Shown: positions 34,639-45,777, numbered from the stretch's first letter. The stretch is 64,000 nucleotides of DNA from Planomonospora sp. ID82291 (GCF_015711645.1 NZ_JABTEX010000002.1:1612001-1676000); one strand, 5' to 3'. A program made the numbers and translations. The notes: generated by a model from the letters alone, not told the origin.

Positions 34639-36176
34639 TACTCCTTCTCCTTGGTCATGAACTGCATGAGACGCTCGGGGGTGGCGTCGGCGCGCGGCAC
34701 CTCGCCGGTGATCCGCCCGGCCGACATCGCGTAGATGCGGTCGCAGAGGCCGAGCAGCTCGGGAAGCTCCGAGGAGATCACGAGGACGGCCCTGCCCTGG
34801 TCGGCGAGCTGGTTGATGATGGTGTAGATCTCGTACTTGGCGCCCACGTCGATGCCGCGGGTGGGCTCGTCCAGGATCAGCACGTCGGGGTCAGTGAAGA
34901 TCCACTTCGAGAGCACGACCTTCTGCTGGTTGCCGCCGCTGAGCTTCCCGGTGACCGCCAGCACGCTGGGGGCCTTGATGTTCATGTCGGCCCGGAAGCC
35001 GTCGGCGACCTTGTACTCCTCGTTGCCGTCGATCCAGCCGCCCTTGGAGAGCTTGCCCAGCGCGGCGGCCGAGACGTTGCGCTGGATGTCCTGGATCAGG
35101 TTGAGGCCGTAGCGCTTGCGGTCCTCGGTGGCGTAGGCGATCTTGTGATCGATGGCCTCGCTGACCGAGCGGAGGTGGATCTCCTTGCCGTCCTTGTAGA
35201 TGCGCCCGGAGATGCCGACCCCGTAACTGCGGCCGAACACGCTCATCGCCAGCTCGGTGCGGCCGGCGCCCATCAGCCCGGCCAGGCCGACGATCTCGCC
35301 GCGGCGCAGCGTCAGGTTGGCGCCGGAGACGACCGCGCGCTCGGGCTGGGCGGGGCTGTGCACGGTCCAGTCCTCGATCCGCAGCACCTCCTCGCCGACC
35401 GTGGACTCGTGCGGCGGGAACCGGTGCTCCAGGTCGCGGCCGACCATGCCGGAGATGATCCGGTCCTCGCTGACCTCGCCGCCCGCCATGTCCAGCGTCT
35501 CGATCGTCCGGCCGTCGCGGATGATCGTCGTGGAGTCGGCGATGGCCTTGATCTCGTTCAGCTTGTGAGAAATGATCACCGAGGTGATCCCCTCGTCGCG
35601 CAGCTCGCGCAGCAGGCCGAGCAGGTGCGCGGAGTCCTCGTCGTTGAGCGCGGCGGTCGGCTCGTCGAGGATGAGCAGCCGGACCTGCTTCGACAGCGCC
35701 TTGGCGATCTCGACGAGCTGCTGCTTGCCCACGCCGATGTCCATCGCCCGGGTCACCGGGTTCTCCCGGAGCCCGACCCGTTCGAGCAGCGCGCCGGCCT
35801 CGGCGTTCGTCCGGTTCCAGTCGATCAGACCGCGCCGGGTCCGCTCGTTGCCGAGGAAGATGTTCTCGGCGATCGACAGGTACGGGCTGAGCGCGAGCTC
35901 CTGGTGGATGATGACGATGCCGCGCCGCTCGCTGTCCCTGATGCCGGAGAACCGGCAGGGTTCCCCCTCGAAGACGATCTCGCCGTCGTAGGAGCCGTGC
36001 GGGTAGACCCCGGACAGGACCTTCATCAGCGTCGACTTGCCGGCGCCGTTCTCGCCGCAGATGGCGTGGATCTCGCCGCGCCGTACTGCCAGGTTGACGT
36101 CCTGGAGCGCCTTGACGCCCGGGAAAGTCTTGGTGATGCCTCGCATCTGAAGTATGTGGTCGGTCATGCCGTCCAT
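34638..36176 (-). CDS. mmsA: Multiple-monosaccharide ABC transporter ATP-binding protein
   Basis: The 512-residue tandem ABC ATPase has Walker A (GENGAGKST), signature [15 protein letters not shown] and Walker B ([12 protein letters not shown]) in the first half. The degenerate second half has [16 protein letters not shown] and [20 protein letters not shown]. This RbsA/MglA/XylG layout is diagnostic of CUT2 monosaccharide importers. The start is at 36176, or at the fourth codon (ATG 36167), which has a better-spaced ribosome site. It is the middle gene of the chvE-mmsA-mmsB operon. Confidence 0.94.
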   Translation of the reverse strand: MDGMTDHILQMRGITKTFPGVKALQDVNLAVRRGEIHAICGENGAGKSTLMKVLSGVYPHGSYDGEIVFEGEPCRFSGIRDSERRGIVIIHQELALSPYLSIAENIFLGNERTRRGLIDWNRTNAEAGALLERVGLRENPVTRAMDIGVGKQQLVEIAKALSKQVRLLILDEPTAALNDEDSAHLLGLLRELRDEGITSVIISHKLNEIKAIADSTTIIRDGRTIETLDMAGGEVSEDRIISGMVGRDLEHRFPPHESTVGEEVLRIEDWTVHSPAQPERAVVSGANLTLRRGEIVGLAGLMGAGRTELAMSVFGRSYGVGISGRIYKDGKEIHLRSVSEAIDHKIAYATEDRKRYGLNLIQDIQRNVSAAALGKLSKGGWIDGNEEYKVADGFRADMNIKAPSVLAVTGKLSGGNQQKVVLSKWIFTDPDVLILDEPTRGIDVGAKYEIYTIINQLADQGRAVLVISSELPELLGLCDRIYAMSAGRITGEVPRADATPERLMQFMTKEKE

Positions 36177-36241
36177 CTCCCCCCCTCGCGGCCGGTGCCG
36201 GGCCGGCCTCCGCGAAGGGGGCCGGCCCGGCGCCGCGCCGG

Positions 36242-37375
36242 CTACTTGAGCTGGTCCTCGGTGTAGTAACCGGAGTCGACGAGGATCTGCTTGTAGTTGT
36301 CCTTGTAGACCACGACGGGCTCGAGCAGGTAGGACGGAACGACCTTGTTGCCGTTGTCGTAGTCGGTGGTGTTGTTCACCTCGGGCTTGCCGCCCTTGAG
36401 CACCGCGTCGGCCATCTTGACGGTGATCTCGGCCAGGTTGCGGGTGTCCTTGTAGATCGTCGCGTACTGCTCGCCCGCGATGATCGACTTGACCGAGGCG
36501 ACCTCGGCGTCCTGGCCGGTGACGACCGGGTAGGGCTGGTCGGCGGTGCCGTAGCCGCTGCTCTTCAGCGCCGACAGGATGCCGATGGACAGGCCGTCGT
36601 ACGGCGAGAGCACGCCCTGGACCTTGGCGCCGGAGTAGGCCTTGGTGATCAGGTCCTCCATGCGCTTCTGCGCGGTGGCCGGGTCCCAGCGCAGGATGGC
36701 GACGGTCTTGAAGTCCGTCTCACCGCTCTTGACGACCAGGGTGCCCTTGTCGATGTACGGCTTGAGCACCTCCATCGCGCCGTTGTAGAAGAAGGTGGCG
36801 TTGTTGTCGTCGGGCGAGCCGGCGAAGATCTCGATGTTGAACGGGCCCTTGGCGTCGCCGTCGGAGCCGTCGGCCTTCTTCAGCCCGAGGCCCACCAGCA
36901 GCGAGGTCGCCTGCTGCACGCCGACCTTGTGGTTGTCGAAGGTGGCGTAGTAGTCGACGTTCGGGGTGTTGCGGATGAGCCGGTCGTAGGCGATCACCGG
37001 GATCTTGGCGTCGGCGGCCTGCTGGAGCTGCGTGGTGATCGCGGTGCCGTCGATCGAGGCGATGATCAGGACCTTGGCGCCCTTGGTGATCTGGTTCTCG
37101 ATCTGGTTGACCTGGGTGGGGATGTCGTTCTCCGCGTACTGCAGGTCGACCTTGTACCCCAGCTTCTCCAGCGAACCCTTGACGTTGTCACCGTCGTGGA
37201 TCCAGCGCTCGGAGGACTTGGTGGGCATGGTGACGCCGACGAGGGCGCCCGAGGCGGACGCGCCCGCGCTGGGCGCGGCCTCCTGGTCGACGGTCTTGGT
37301 GGCGGAGCCGCAGGCGGTCATCGCCAGGGCCATCGCCAGCCCCACCGGTATGGTGGCCAGCTTCGTGAGCTTCAT
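36242..37375 (-). CDS. chvE: ChvE-type multiple-monosaccharide-binding lipoprotein
   Basis: The protein has 377 residues. The signal peptide ends in lipobox LAMTACGS, followed by an Ala/Ser-rich linker and a type I periplasmic-binding fold ([60 protein letters not shown]). The ATG at 37375 has AAGGAG 5 nt upstream. It is the first gene of the transporter operon and a paralogue of the lipoprotein at 9297-10391. Ligands of the family are aldose sugars such as glucose, galactose, xylose and arabinose. Confidence 0.93.
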   Translation of the reverse strand: MKLTKLATIPVGLAMALAMTACGSATKTVDQEAAPSAGASASGALVGVTMPTKSSERWIHDGDNVKGSLEKLGYKVDLQYAENDIPTQVNQIENQITKGAKVLIIASIDGTAITTQLQQAADAKIPVIAYDRLIRNTPNVDYYATFDNHKVGVQQATSLLVGLGLKKADGSDGDAKGPFNIEIFAGSPDDNNATFFYNGAMEVLKPYIDKGTLVVKSGETDFKTVAILRWDPATAQKRMEDLITKAYSGAKVQGVLSPYDGLSIGILSALKSSGYGTADQPYPVVTGQDAEVASVKSIIAGEQYATIYKDTRNLAEITVKMADAVLKGGKPEVNNTTDYDNGNKVVPSYLLEPVVVYKDNYKQILVDSGYYTEDQLK

Positions 37376-37473
37376 TTTCTCTCCTTGAGGTGACGCGGAT
37401 GTGATCCGCAGCCGTTGCGATCGGCCCCTCCGCCGCGTCGCCCCGGTCGTCGATTCCAATCGACGGTGTTAGC

Positions 37474-37525
37474 GTTCACATTAGGTGGCGGCGAACACTG
37501 CGATGAATGTTTCAGGGGTGTGAAC
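37474..37525. promoter_or_regulatory. Inverted-repeat operator candidate upstream of chvE
   Basis: GTTCACA (37474-37480) and TGTGAAC (37519-37525) form a perfect 7-bp inverted pair separated by 38 bp, in the less GC-rich promoter region about 100-150 bp upstream of chvE. A related GCGAACAC lies between them. It could bind a sugar-responsive regulator such as one of the two ROK proteins. Confidence 0.4.
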
Positions 37526-37607
37526 AGTTATCAAATGTCCAGGCAGGCCTCCAGTCAAGGTTTGTGACAGCACCGTGACATCACGGTCGAGTGCCGTACT
37601 CACCAGG

Positions 37608-37725
37608 TTCTGCCCAAGGTCCTGCCGAGGGTTCCCGAAGGTCCCGCGGAGGGCTTCCGAAGGTCCCGCGGAGGCCGTCCGGAGGAGTGCCGAAGGTCCC
37701 GCGGAGGGTTCCCGAAGGTCCTGCG
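37608..37725. repeat. Imperfect ~22-bp tandem repeats, about five copies
   Basis: Five copies of a core CCGAAGGTCCCGCGGAGG (with variants such as CCAAGGTCCTGCCGAGG) occupy the space between the chvE promoter and the aldehyde dehydrogenase start. They lie in the expected leader of the dehydrogenase gene. No function is evident. Confidence 0.75.
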
Positions 37726-37775
37726 GGGCGTCCGGCGCGGGGCATCCGGCCCGCCGCACCGGGTAGGGAGCGGCC

Positions 37776-39188
37776 ATGAGAACGCGATGGCTCTTTGCGG
37801 ACGGCGAGTGGCGGACGGGCGCGAGCACCGGCACGATCGCCGTGGACGACCCGGCGACCGGTGAGCGCGTGGGCGAGTGCCCGCGCGGCTGCGCCGAGGA
37901 CGTCGAGACCGCCGTGCGGTCGGCGCGCGCCGCCGCCCCCGGCTGGGCGCGCACCGCCCCGGCCGGACGCGGCGCGCTGCTGCGCCGCGCCGCCGCCCGG
38001 GTCCGGGAGCACGCCGGCGAGCTGGCCCGCCTGGTGACGGCGGAGATGGGCAAGCCGCTGGCGGACGCGCGGGGCGGGGTGGAGGCCGGCGCCGGCACCC
38101 TGGAGCAGTACGCCGAGCTGGGCCCGCTGCACGGCGCGCGCAGCCTCCAGGGCGGCTGGGGCGCGACCGACCTGATGGTCCGCGAGCCGCGCGGCGTCGT
38201 CGGCGTCATCACCCCCTGGAACGACCCGGCGGCGATCGCCTGCGGGCTGATCGGCGCCGCGCTGGCCACCGGGAACACGGTGGTGCACAAGCCCTCCGAG
38301 CGCACCCCGCACACCGGGGCCCGCCTGGTCGAGCTGCTCGCCGAGGACCTGCCGCCGGGCGTGCTCACCATGGTCGCGGGGGACCGGAGCGCCGGTGCGC
38401 CGCTCGCCGCCCACCCCGGCCTGCACCTGCTCGCCCACGTCGGCTCCACCGCGGCCGGGCGCGAGATCGCCGCCGCCGCCCGCTGCCGGGTGCTGCGGGA
38501 GAACGGCGGCAAGGACCCGCTGATCGTGGACGCGGGGACCGACCCGAAGCAGGCCGCCGAGCAGGCCGCCCTCGGCTGCTTCGCCAACGCGGGCCAGATC
38601 TGCGTCTCCGTGGAGCGGATCTACGTGCACCGCTCCGTCGCCGAGCCGTTCACCACCTGTCTCGTCGCCGCGGCCGAGGCGCTGCGCATGGGCCCCGGCC
38701 TGGACGAGGCGACCACGCTGGGCCCGCTCGTCGACCGGCGGCAGCGCGAGACCGTGCACGGGCACGTGCGCGCCGCGGTCGCCGCGGGGGCGCGCCTGCT
38801 GACCGGCGGCCGGATCCCCGGCGGGCCGGGCGCCTTCTACCCGGCGACCGTGCTGGCCGACTGCACCGACGACATGGCCGTGCTGCGCGAGGAGACGTTC
38901 GGACCGGTCGCGGCGGTCCGCGTCGTCGAGAGCTTCGACGAGGCGCTGGCCCTGGCCAACACCGGAGAGTACGGCCTGGCCGCCACGGTGCTCACCCCCT
39001 CGCTCGCCCACGCGCAGCGGGCCTGGCGCGAGCTGCGCGCGGGCACGGTGAAGGTCAACGCGGTCTTCGGCGGGGCCCCGGGCGGCGCGGCGCAGCCCCT
39101 CGGGGCGAGCGGGGAGGGCTTCGGGTACGGCCCCGAGCTGCTCGACGAGATGACCCACACCAAGGTCGTGCACCTCGCGGCACTCTGA
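37776..39188 (+). CDS. NAD(P)-dependent aldehyde dehydrogenase
   Basis: The protein has 470 residues, the usual family length. Catalytic residues are N149 (GVITPWNDPAAI), E242 (VLRENGGKDPLIV) and C276 (CFANAGQICVSVERI); the cofactor loop GSTAAGREI is also present. It oxidises an aldehyde to the acid; succinate-semialdehyde-like enzymes are the nearest by pattern, but the substrate is open. It is divergent from the monosaccharide transporter operon. Confidence 0.92.
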   Translation: MRTRWLFADGEWRTGASTGTIAVDDPATGERVGECPRGCAEDVETAVRSARAAAPGWARTAPAGRGALLRRAAARVREHAGELARLVTAEMGKPLADARGGVEAGAGTLEQYAELGPLHGARSLQGGWGATDLMVREPRGVVGVITPWNDPAAIACGLIGAALATGNTVVHKPSERTPHTGARLVELLAEDLPPGVLTMVAGDRSAGAPLAAHPGLHLLAHVGSTAAGREIAAAARCRVLRENGGKDPLIVDAGTDPKQAAEQAALGCFANAGQICVSVERIYVHRSVAEPFTTCLVAAAEALRMGPGLDEATTLGPLVDRRQRETVHGHVRAAVAAGARLLTGGRIPGGPGAFYPATVLADCTDDMAVLREETFGPVAAVRVVESFDEALALANTGEYGLAATVLTPSLAHAQRAWRELRAGTVKVNAVFGGAPGGAAQPLGASGEGFGYGPELLDEMTHTKVVHLAAL

Positions 39189-39314
39189 GGGGAGGCGCCC
39201 GGCGCGGGCCCGGCCGGGGCCGGCCGCGAATCGGGGGATTCCACTGGCCGGAGCGTAGTCGCGGGCGTACGGTGAGTGCGCGAATCCACGCCTCACTCCC
39301 CACAGGAGTCGCCC

Positions 39315-39569
39315 ATGGGCACTTCGGACGGCCGGGTCCTCATCATCATCGTGATCGCGATGGTCGCGTTCTTCGTCGGCAGGCGCTTCCAGCGGACGCG
39401 GGACACGTGGGCGGGCTGGGGAGGTGCGATCAAGGACGCGAAGACGGCGGCGGACAAGATCCCCAAGGCCAAGGCGGACGCCTGGGCCGCGGTCCGGGGC
39501 ATGCTCGTGGTGGGCGTGGTCGTGCTGATCTTCTTCGCGGTGGTCGTGAACGCGCTCCGGTACGGCTGA
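39315..39569 (+). CDS. Small membrane protein, two predicted segments
   Basis: The protein has 84 residues, with hydrophobic segments at about 7-22 (RVLIIIVIAMVAFFVG) and about 62-80 (MLVVGVVVLIFFAVVVNAL) joined by a charged Lys-rich loop. The ATG has CAGGAG 6 nt upstream. I know no function. A strong hairpin follows directly. Confidence 0.7.
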   Translation: MGTSDGRVLIIIVIAMVAFFVGRRFQRTRDTWAGWGGAIKDAKTAADKIPKAKADAWAAVRGMLVVGVVVLIFFAVVVNALRYG

Positions 39570-39570
39570 G

Positions 39571-39597
39571 CGCCCCGGCCGGGAACGGGCCGGGGCG
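39571..39597. terminator. Hairpin between the small membrane protein and the GH1 gene
   Basis: A 10-bp stem CGCCCCGGCC / GGCCGGGGCG with a 7-nt loop starts right after the upstream stop codon and lies 8 bp from the convergent GH1 stop. It could terminate from both sides. Confidence 0.75.
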
Positions 39598-39604
39598 GCG
39601 CGTG

Positions 39605-41040
<1,436 letters not shown>

Positions 41041-41044
<4 letters not shown>

Positions 41045-41931
41045 CCCTTGACGGCTCCTTGCATGATTCCTCCGATGATCTGTTTGCCGAGCAGGCTGAA
41101 GACCACGACCAGCGGCAGCGTGCCGAGCGCGGTGCCGGCCAGGCCGAGCACGTAGTCGTTGACGTAGCCGGCGGCCAGCGTGGACAGGGCCACCTGGACC
41201 GTCGGGTTCTCCGGGGTCAGGACGACCAGCGGCCAGAAGTAGTCGTTCCAGGCCGACATGAAGGTGAGCATGCCGAGGACGGCCGCGGCGGGGCGGGCGA
41301 CGGGGATCACCACGTGCCAGAACAGGCCCCAGGTGGTGCAGCCGTCGACCCGGCCGGCCTCCAGCAGCTCGGTCGGCAGGGCCCGCGACAGGTACTGCGT
41401 CATGAAGAAGACGCCGAACGCGCTGACCAGCGCGGGCACGATCAGCGCGTACAGCGTGCCGGTCCACTCCAGCTTCACCATGAGCATGTAGAGCGGGATG
41501 ATGCCGAGCTGGGTCGGGACCGTCATGGTCGCCACGGTGAGCAGCAGCAGCGCGTTCCTGCCGCGGAAGCGCAGCTTGGCGAAGGCGAACCCGGCCAGGG
41601 TGGAGAAGAACATCACCGCCAGGGCGATGGACCCGGCCACGATGACGGAGTTGGTGATCGCCAGGGCGAAGGGCACGGTGTCGAAGACGCGGGCGACGTT
41701 GGCGAAGAAGTTCCCGCCCGGCAGCAGCGGGGGCGGGACCTCCGCCAGCGCCGCGTTGTCGCGGGAGGCCACCACGACGCTGTAGTAGAGCGGGAGCGCG
41801 GAGAAGAACGCCACCGCCAGCAGCGTGAGGTAGGTGAGCCGGCGGGCGCCGTCGAGGCGGCGCCGGCCCGTGCCGGCTCGGGTGGGCGCCCCGGGCGCCG
41901 GGGGTGCGGCGGACATCGGCCGGGCGGTCAC
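41041..41931 (-). CDS. Carbohydrate ABC transporter permease (MalG/CebG-like)
   Basis: The 296-residue CUT1 permease has six membrane segments and the EAA loop ELLEAGRVDGCTTWGLFWHV followed by IPVARPA. The GTG start at 41931 overlaps the preceding stop (GTGA), giving tight coupling with the other permease; an ATG at 41916 is the alternative. It is part of the cellobiose-type uptake operon. Confidence 0.93.
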
Positions 41932-42899
41932 GTGAGGCTTCCCTTCGCGCGGCGGGTGAGCAGGTAGTTGACGCCGGCGATCACGATGATGAAGAGGAAC
42001 ATCATCCAGGAGATGGCCGAGGCGTAACCGAAGTCGAGCCGGGTGAAGTTCTCGTAGATGAACAGCGCGAGCGTCTGGTACTGCCGGTCCACGCCGCCGG
42101 TGACCATGTAGGAGCCGAACAGCAGCGGCTCGGCCATGACCTGCATGGCGCCGATGGTCGAGGTGATGACGACGAAGACGATCGTCGGCCGGATCATCGG
42201 GATGGTGATCTTCCGGAGCTGGGTGAGCCCGCTCGCGCCGTCGAGGGTGGCCGCCTCGTACAGCTCGCGCGGCACGGCCTGCATCGCGGCCAGGAAGATC
42301 AGCGCGTTGTACCCCGTCCACCGCCACATGATCATGATGGAGATGGCGGCGTGCGAGCTGGCCACGCCCTCGTTCCAGGCGACGCCTCCCACGCCGAACC
42401 AGGAGAGCATCCAGTTGATCATGCCGAAGTCCCGGCCGAACAGCTGGCTGAAGATGACCACCACCGCGACCACGCTGGTCACGTTGGGCAGCAGCAGCGT
42501 GACGCGCAGGAAGGTCTGCGCCCGCAGCGGCCGGTTGAGCAGGTGGGCCAGCCAGATGGCCAGCAGCAGCTGCGGGACCGTGGACAGCACCCCGATGGAC
42601 AGGGTGTTGAAGGCGGCGTTCCAGAAGTAGTCGTCGGCGAGCAGCGTCCTGAAGTTCTCCAGGCCGATGAAGGCGTGCTCGTCCTCCAGCAGCGTCCACT
42701 CGTGCAGGCTCACCCAGGCGGTGTAGGCCAGGGGGAAGAGCCCGAAGGCGGAGAACAGCAGGAAGAAGGGGGCCACGTAGGCGTAGGGCGAGGCCTTGGT
42801 GTCGAGCTGGTGGACCAGGTGGCGGCGGACGCCGCGGCGGGCCCGCACCGGTCTGCCCGGTGGGGCGGCCGCCGGGCGGTCCGGTGCGCGCGTGGCCAT
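41928..42899 (-). CDS. Carbohydrate ABC transporter permease (MalF/CebF-like)
   Basis: The 323-residue CUT1 permease has the N-terminal YAYVAPFFLLFSAFGLFPLA and the EAA loop ELYEAATLDGASGLTQLRKI followed by TIPMIRPT. The ATG has GAGGAG 6 nt upstream. It pairs with the MalG-type permease; the ATPase of such systems is usually a shared MsiK encoded elsewhere, and none is present here. Confidence 0.93.
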   Translation of the reverse strand: MATRAPDRPAAAPPGRPVRARRGVRRHLVHQLDTKASPYAYVAPFFLLFSAFGLFPLAYTAWVSLHEWTLLEDEHAFIGLENFRTLLADDYFWNAAFNTLSIGVLSTVPQLLLAIWLAHLLNRPLRAQTFLRVTLLLPNVTSVVAVVVIFSQLFGRDFGMINWMLSWFGVGGVAWNEGVASSHAAISIMIMWRWTGYNALIFLAAMQAVPRELYEAATLDGASGLTQLRKITIPMIRPTIVFVVITSTIGAMQVMAEPLLFGSYMVTGGVDRQYQTLALFIYENFTRLDFGYASAISWMMFLFIIVIAGVNYLLTRRAKGSLT

Positions 42900-42929
42900 G
42901 AGGGCTCCTCTCGGAGGCTCGGGTAGGGG

Positions 42930-44228
42930 TTACTTGATCTTCTCGACGTCCTTGAGCGCCTGGGCCCAGGCCTCGTCGGGCTTCTGCTTGCCCTGCTCGA
43001 CGCGCTGGAGGCCGTCGCCGAACGCCTTGAGGATGTCGCCGGCCTTGGGGCCGACCTTCTGCGGCTTGAGCGCCTTGGCCGCGTCGGTGAAGATCTTGCC
43101 GATGGGGGCGTTGCCGAAGTACGGGTTGACGAACTCGGCGACGGCGGGGTCGTCGTACAGCTCGGGCAGCGAGGGCAGCGCGCTGGCCTCCTTGAAGAGC
43201 GTGATCTGGCTCTCCTTGTTCGTCAGCAGGTCGATCAGCTCGGCGGCCTCCTTGGGGTGCTTGCCCTGCTTGGGCAGCATCAGGTGGGTGCCGCCCTGGT
43301 TGCCGCCGCCGCCGGGCACCGCGGCGATGTCCCAGGCGCCCTCACCGGGCTTCTGGTCCTTGATCGTGCCGGTCTTCCAGGCCGGGCAGACCATGGTGGC
43401 GAAGCTGCCCTTGACGATGCCGGTGTTCCACGGCGGGGTGAAGGCGGCGAGCTTGGCGGACAGGCCCGCGTCGATCATCTTGACGGACAGGTCGAAGGCC
43501 TTCTTCACCTCCGGGTTGGTCCCGGCGATGACGTTGTACTGCTCGTCGTAGTAGCCGGTCGGGGCCTGGTCGACGATGGCGCGGAAGTGCTCGCCGGGAC
43601 CGTCGGTGAACTTGGCGCCGGGCACGTTCGCGGCGGCGAACTTCTTGCCCGCCTCGATGTACTGCTCCCAGGTCGGCCAGAGCGCCGAGACCTCCTCGCG
43701 CTCGGTGGGCAGGCCGGCCTTCTTGAACAGGTCGGGGCGGTAGCACATGGCCAGGCCGCCGACGTCGGTGCCCAGGCCCATGAGGGCGGAGCCGTCGTTG
43801 GAGACGCCCTGCTGCCACTTCCAGTCGAGGTACTCGCCCTGCCGCTTGTCGAGGCCGAACTGCTTGAGGTCGTGGAACTTGCCGGGGTTGGGGGTGAAGG
43901 CGCCGATGTAGCCGCCCTCGACGGCGACGACGTCCGCCGCCCCGGCGCCGGTGGCCAGCTGGGTGATGAGGTTGGTGTGGTGGTCGTTGAACTGCGCGCG
44001 CCGCTCCACGATCTCCACGTTGGGGTGGGTCTTCTTGAACTCCTCGTACAGCGGCGCGTAGTGGAAGTCGCTGAACAGCGCGACGGTCAGCTTGATCTTC
44101 TCGGCCGGCGCGCCGGAGCCGCCCGCGGAGGTGGTGCCGGCGTCGGTGCCACCGCTGCCGCAGGCGGCCGCGCTCACGGTCAGGGCGATCGCGGCGAGCA
44201 TCGGTGCGAGGGGGCGGAGCTTGCCCAT
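42930..44228 (-). CDS. Carbohydrate-binding lipoprotein (CebE-like)
   Basis: The protein has 432 residues. The signal peptide ends in lipobox VSAAACGS, followed by a Gly/Thr linker and a type II extracellular solute-binding fold (LYEEFKKTHPNVEIVERRAQ, ADVVAVEGGYIGAF, GLGTDVGGLAMCYRPDLFKK). The ATG has GGGAGG 6 nt upstream. It heads the operon with two permeases and the GH1 enzyme. CebR-like palindromes upstream suggest cello-oligosaccharides as ligand (inference). Confidence 0.92.
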   Translation of the reverse strand: MGKLRPLAPMLAAIALTVSAAACGSGGTDAGTTSAGGSGAPAEKIKLTVALFSDFHYAPLYEEFKKTHPNVEIVERRAQFNDHHTNLITQLATGAGAADVVAVEGGYIGAFTPNPGKFHDLKQFGLDKRQGEYLDWKWQQGVSNDGSALMGLGTDVGGLAMCYRPDLFKKAGLPTEREEVSALWPTWEQYIEAGKKFAAANVPGAKFTDGPGEHFRAIVDQAPTGYYDEQYNVIAGTNPEVKKAFDLSVKMIDAGLSAKLAAFTPPWNTGIVKGSFATMVCPAWKTGTIKDQKPGEGAWDIAAVPGGGGNQGGTHLMLPKQGKHPKEAAELIDLLTNKESQITLFKEASALPSLPELYDDPAVAEFVNPYFGNAPIGKIFTDAAKALKPQKVGPKAGDILKAFGDGLQRVEQGKQKPDEAWAQALKDVEKIK

Positions 44229-44262
44229 GGAACCCTCCCAGGGTCCTTATAAATGATCATGA

Positions 44263-44276
44263 AGAGAGCGCTCCCT
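44263..44276. promoter_or_regulatory. CebR-like operator 1
   Basis: AGAGAGCGCTCCCT, centred on AGCGCT, matches the Streptomyces CebR box TGGGAGCGCTCCCA at 11 of 14 positions. It lies 34 bp upstream of the cebE-like start, where a LacI-type repressor would block the operon. Confidence 0.78.
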
Positions 44277-44362
44277 GGAGAGGGTGTTCTCTTATGGGCC
44301 CGCTGTCAACGGTTCGGCGTATAACGATCGTCGTTACAGGGGGTGCCGGAGATTTCTGGTTG

Positions 44363-44376
44363 AGAGAGCGCTCCCT
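44363..44376. promoter_or_regulatory. CebR-like operator 2
   Basis: AGAGAGCGCTCCCT is identical to operator 1 and lies exactly 100 bp further from the cebE-like gene. This spacing would allow looping between two bound repressor dimers. Confidence 0.75.
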
Positions 44377-44434
44377 GAACTGTTTTCCGTATAAGACCAG
44401 GCAGGCCGCCGCATGGGGGAACGTCGAGGCCTCG

Positions 44435-44448
44435 CGGGAGCGCTCCCA
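44435..44448. promoter_or_regulatory. CebR-like operator 3
   Basis: CGGGAGCGCTCCCA matches the CebR consensus at 13 of 14 positions and is the best of the four. It lies 72 bp from operator 2, in the middle of the divergent gap. Confidence 0.78.
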
Positions 44449-44542
44449 CGGCCACGCGGATCACTTTCGGAAGAGCGCGGACCGTCGGGAGGGCTGATCG
44501 CCGACCTTGACAGTGCCTCGGAAAAGGGGGGACGCTCTGCTG

Positions 44543-44556
44543 TGAGAGCGCTCCCC
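44543..44556. promoter_or_regulatory. CebR-like operator 4
   Basis: TGAGAGCGCTCCCC matches the CebR consensus at 12 of 14 positions. It lies 89 bp upstream of the divergent DinB-like gene at 44646, so that gene might share the control. Confidence 0.7.
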
Positions 44557-44645
44557 GATTCGTTGTCCCCGACCGGGAGGGGTCGTGCGCCCGCCCTGAC
44601 CGGGGGCGCCGTTCCGCGCCGGTGCCCGGGGGTATCACCGTTGGC

Positions 44646-45383
44646 ATGACCAGAGAAACGGACGAATTAGCTCATTTCAACCCATTCGATCTGTTCGACG
44701 CCGAGGCGGAGCGGCTGGACCTCCACTTCTCCCGTCTCGGAGCCGAGGCCTGGGACCGGGCCTCCCGGTGCCGGGGCTGGTCGGTGCGCGACGTCCTGGC
44801 CCACCTGGCGGGGGAGGAGCTCTACAACCACGCCTGCCTGGACGACGACGTCGGAGGGTTCTTCGCGATGCTCGCCCGCGAGGACGTCGAAGGCGGCCTG
44901 GAGGGCTTCAACGACTGGTGCGTGCGCCGCCGCCGCGGCCTGCCGGTGGAGGACGTGCTCGCCGAGTGGCGGCACCGCAACGGGGAGACGCGCCGCCGCA
45001 TGCGCGCGCTCGGTCGCGACGCGGTGCTGCCGACCGCGGCCGGGCCGTACCCGGTGGGGCTGCAGGCCTTCCACTGCGCCTCCGAGTACGCCACCCACGC
45101 CGACGACGTGCGGGCGCCCGTGGGGGAGGACGAGGCCGACCGCCGGATCTGGTGGCGGGCCGAGGTGGGCGTGTTCGCGCTCGCCGAGCGGGACCCTGCG
45201 GTCCAGGTCGAGGTGACCGCCGAACGGATCTGGGTGTGCGCCCACGGGGTGAGCGCCCAGGTGCCGGCACGGGTCTTCGTCGAGGCGACGGTCGGCCGGC
45301 TGCCGGACGACCATCCGCTCGACCGGGTGCTGGAGGACGCGCTCGACCGCGAGCTCCGCTCCGAGCTGCGTTGCCTGGCGTGA
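44646..45383 (+). CDS. Maleylpyruvate isomerase / DinB-like protein
   Basis: The 245-residue protein has the MDMPI-type start (LDLHFSRLGAEAWDRASRCR then GWSVRDVLAHLAGEELYNHA) with the metal His of this four-helix fold, and a second helical His motif (FHCASEYATHADDVRAPVGE). The third section is the C-terminal domain of the actinobacterial subfamily. In known members this fold binds a divalent metal and mycothiol; the substrate here is unknown. The ATG at 44646 lacks a clear ribosome site; an in-frame GTG lies upstream near 44622. Confidence 0.8.
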   Translation: MTRETDELAHFNPFDLFDAEAERLDLHFSRLGAEAWDRASRCRGWSVRDVLAHLAGEELYNHACLDDDVGGFFAMLAREDVEGGLEGFNDWCVRRRRGLPVEDVLAEWRHRNGETRRRMRALGRDAVLPTAAGPYPVGLQAFHCASEYATHADDVRAPVGEDEADRRIWWRAEVGVFALAERDPAVQVEVTAERIWVCAHGVSAQVPARVFVEATVGRLPDDHPLDRVLEDALDRELRSELRCLA

Positions 45384-45528
45384 GTCGGGGTGCGTTGCCT
45401 GGCGTGGGTCCGGGGCGCTTTGTCGAGTCTTGTCCCGCTTCGGTGGGTGGCCGGGAGGCCAGCGGGAACGAGAACGATTCCGACGACCGATCACGCGCCG
45501 GGGGATCCCGGCGGCGAGGAGGCATCCC

Positions 45529-45777
45529 ATGGCACTCGTCGAACGAGAATGCGTCCGGCAGTTGCTGGAGTCGCCCGACCCCGACGCGGTCCTGGTCTTC
45601 GTCCGCGGGGACTGCATGGTCGTGTCCGAGGAGCGGATCGACGACGAGCACCGCAGGCTGGTCGTCGCCCGCCGCCGCGACCTGGACCGCTTCCTCGGCG
45701 GCGGCACGATCACCGAGCAGCAGGTGGACCTGCTGGCCGAGCGGCTCGACAACGCCGTCCGGGACCTCGGCGCCTGA
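45529..45777 (+). CDS. Small hypothetical protein
   Basis: This is an 82-residue soluble protein with a mixed charge pattern (VLVFVRGDCMVVSEERID, RDLDRFLGGGTITEQQVDLL). The ATG at 45529 follows GAGGAGG at 6 nt, a strong site. I do not recognise the family. It lies between the DinB-like gene and a convergent ROK gene. Confidence 0.65.
   Translation: MALVERECVRQLLESPDPDAVLVFVRGDCMVVSEERIDDEHRRLVVARRRDLDRFLGGGTITEQQVDLLAERLDNAVRDLGA

Noticed and set aside
34605-36266. Plus-strand frame opposite the sugar ABC ATPase
   Set aside because: Low-complexity Asp/Gly/Leu-rich product typical of antisense of a GC-rich gene; the minus strand encodes a perfect tandem ABC ATPase.
44622-44645. Upstream GTG start for the DinB-like protein
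   Set aside because: It adds eight residues not typical of the family and has no better ribosome site than the ATG at 44646; left as an alternative only.
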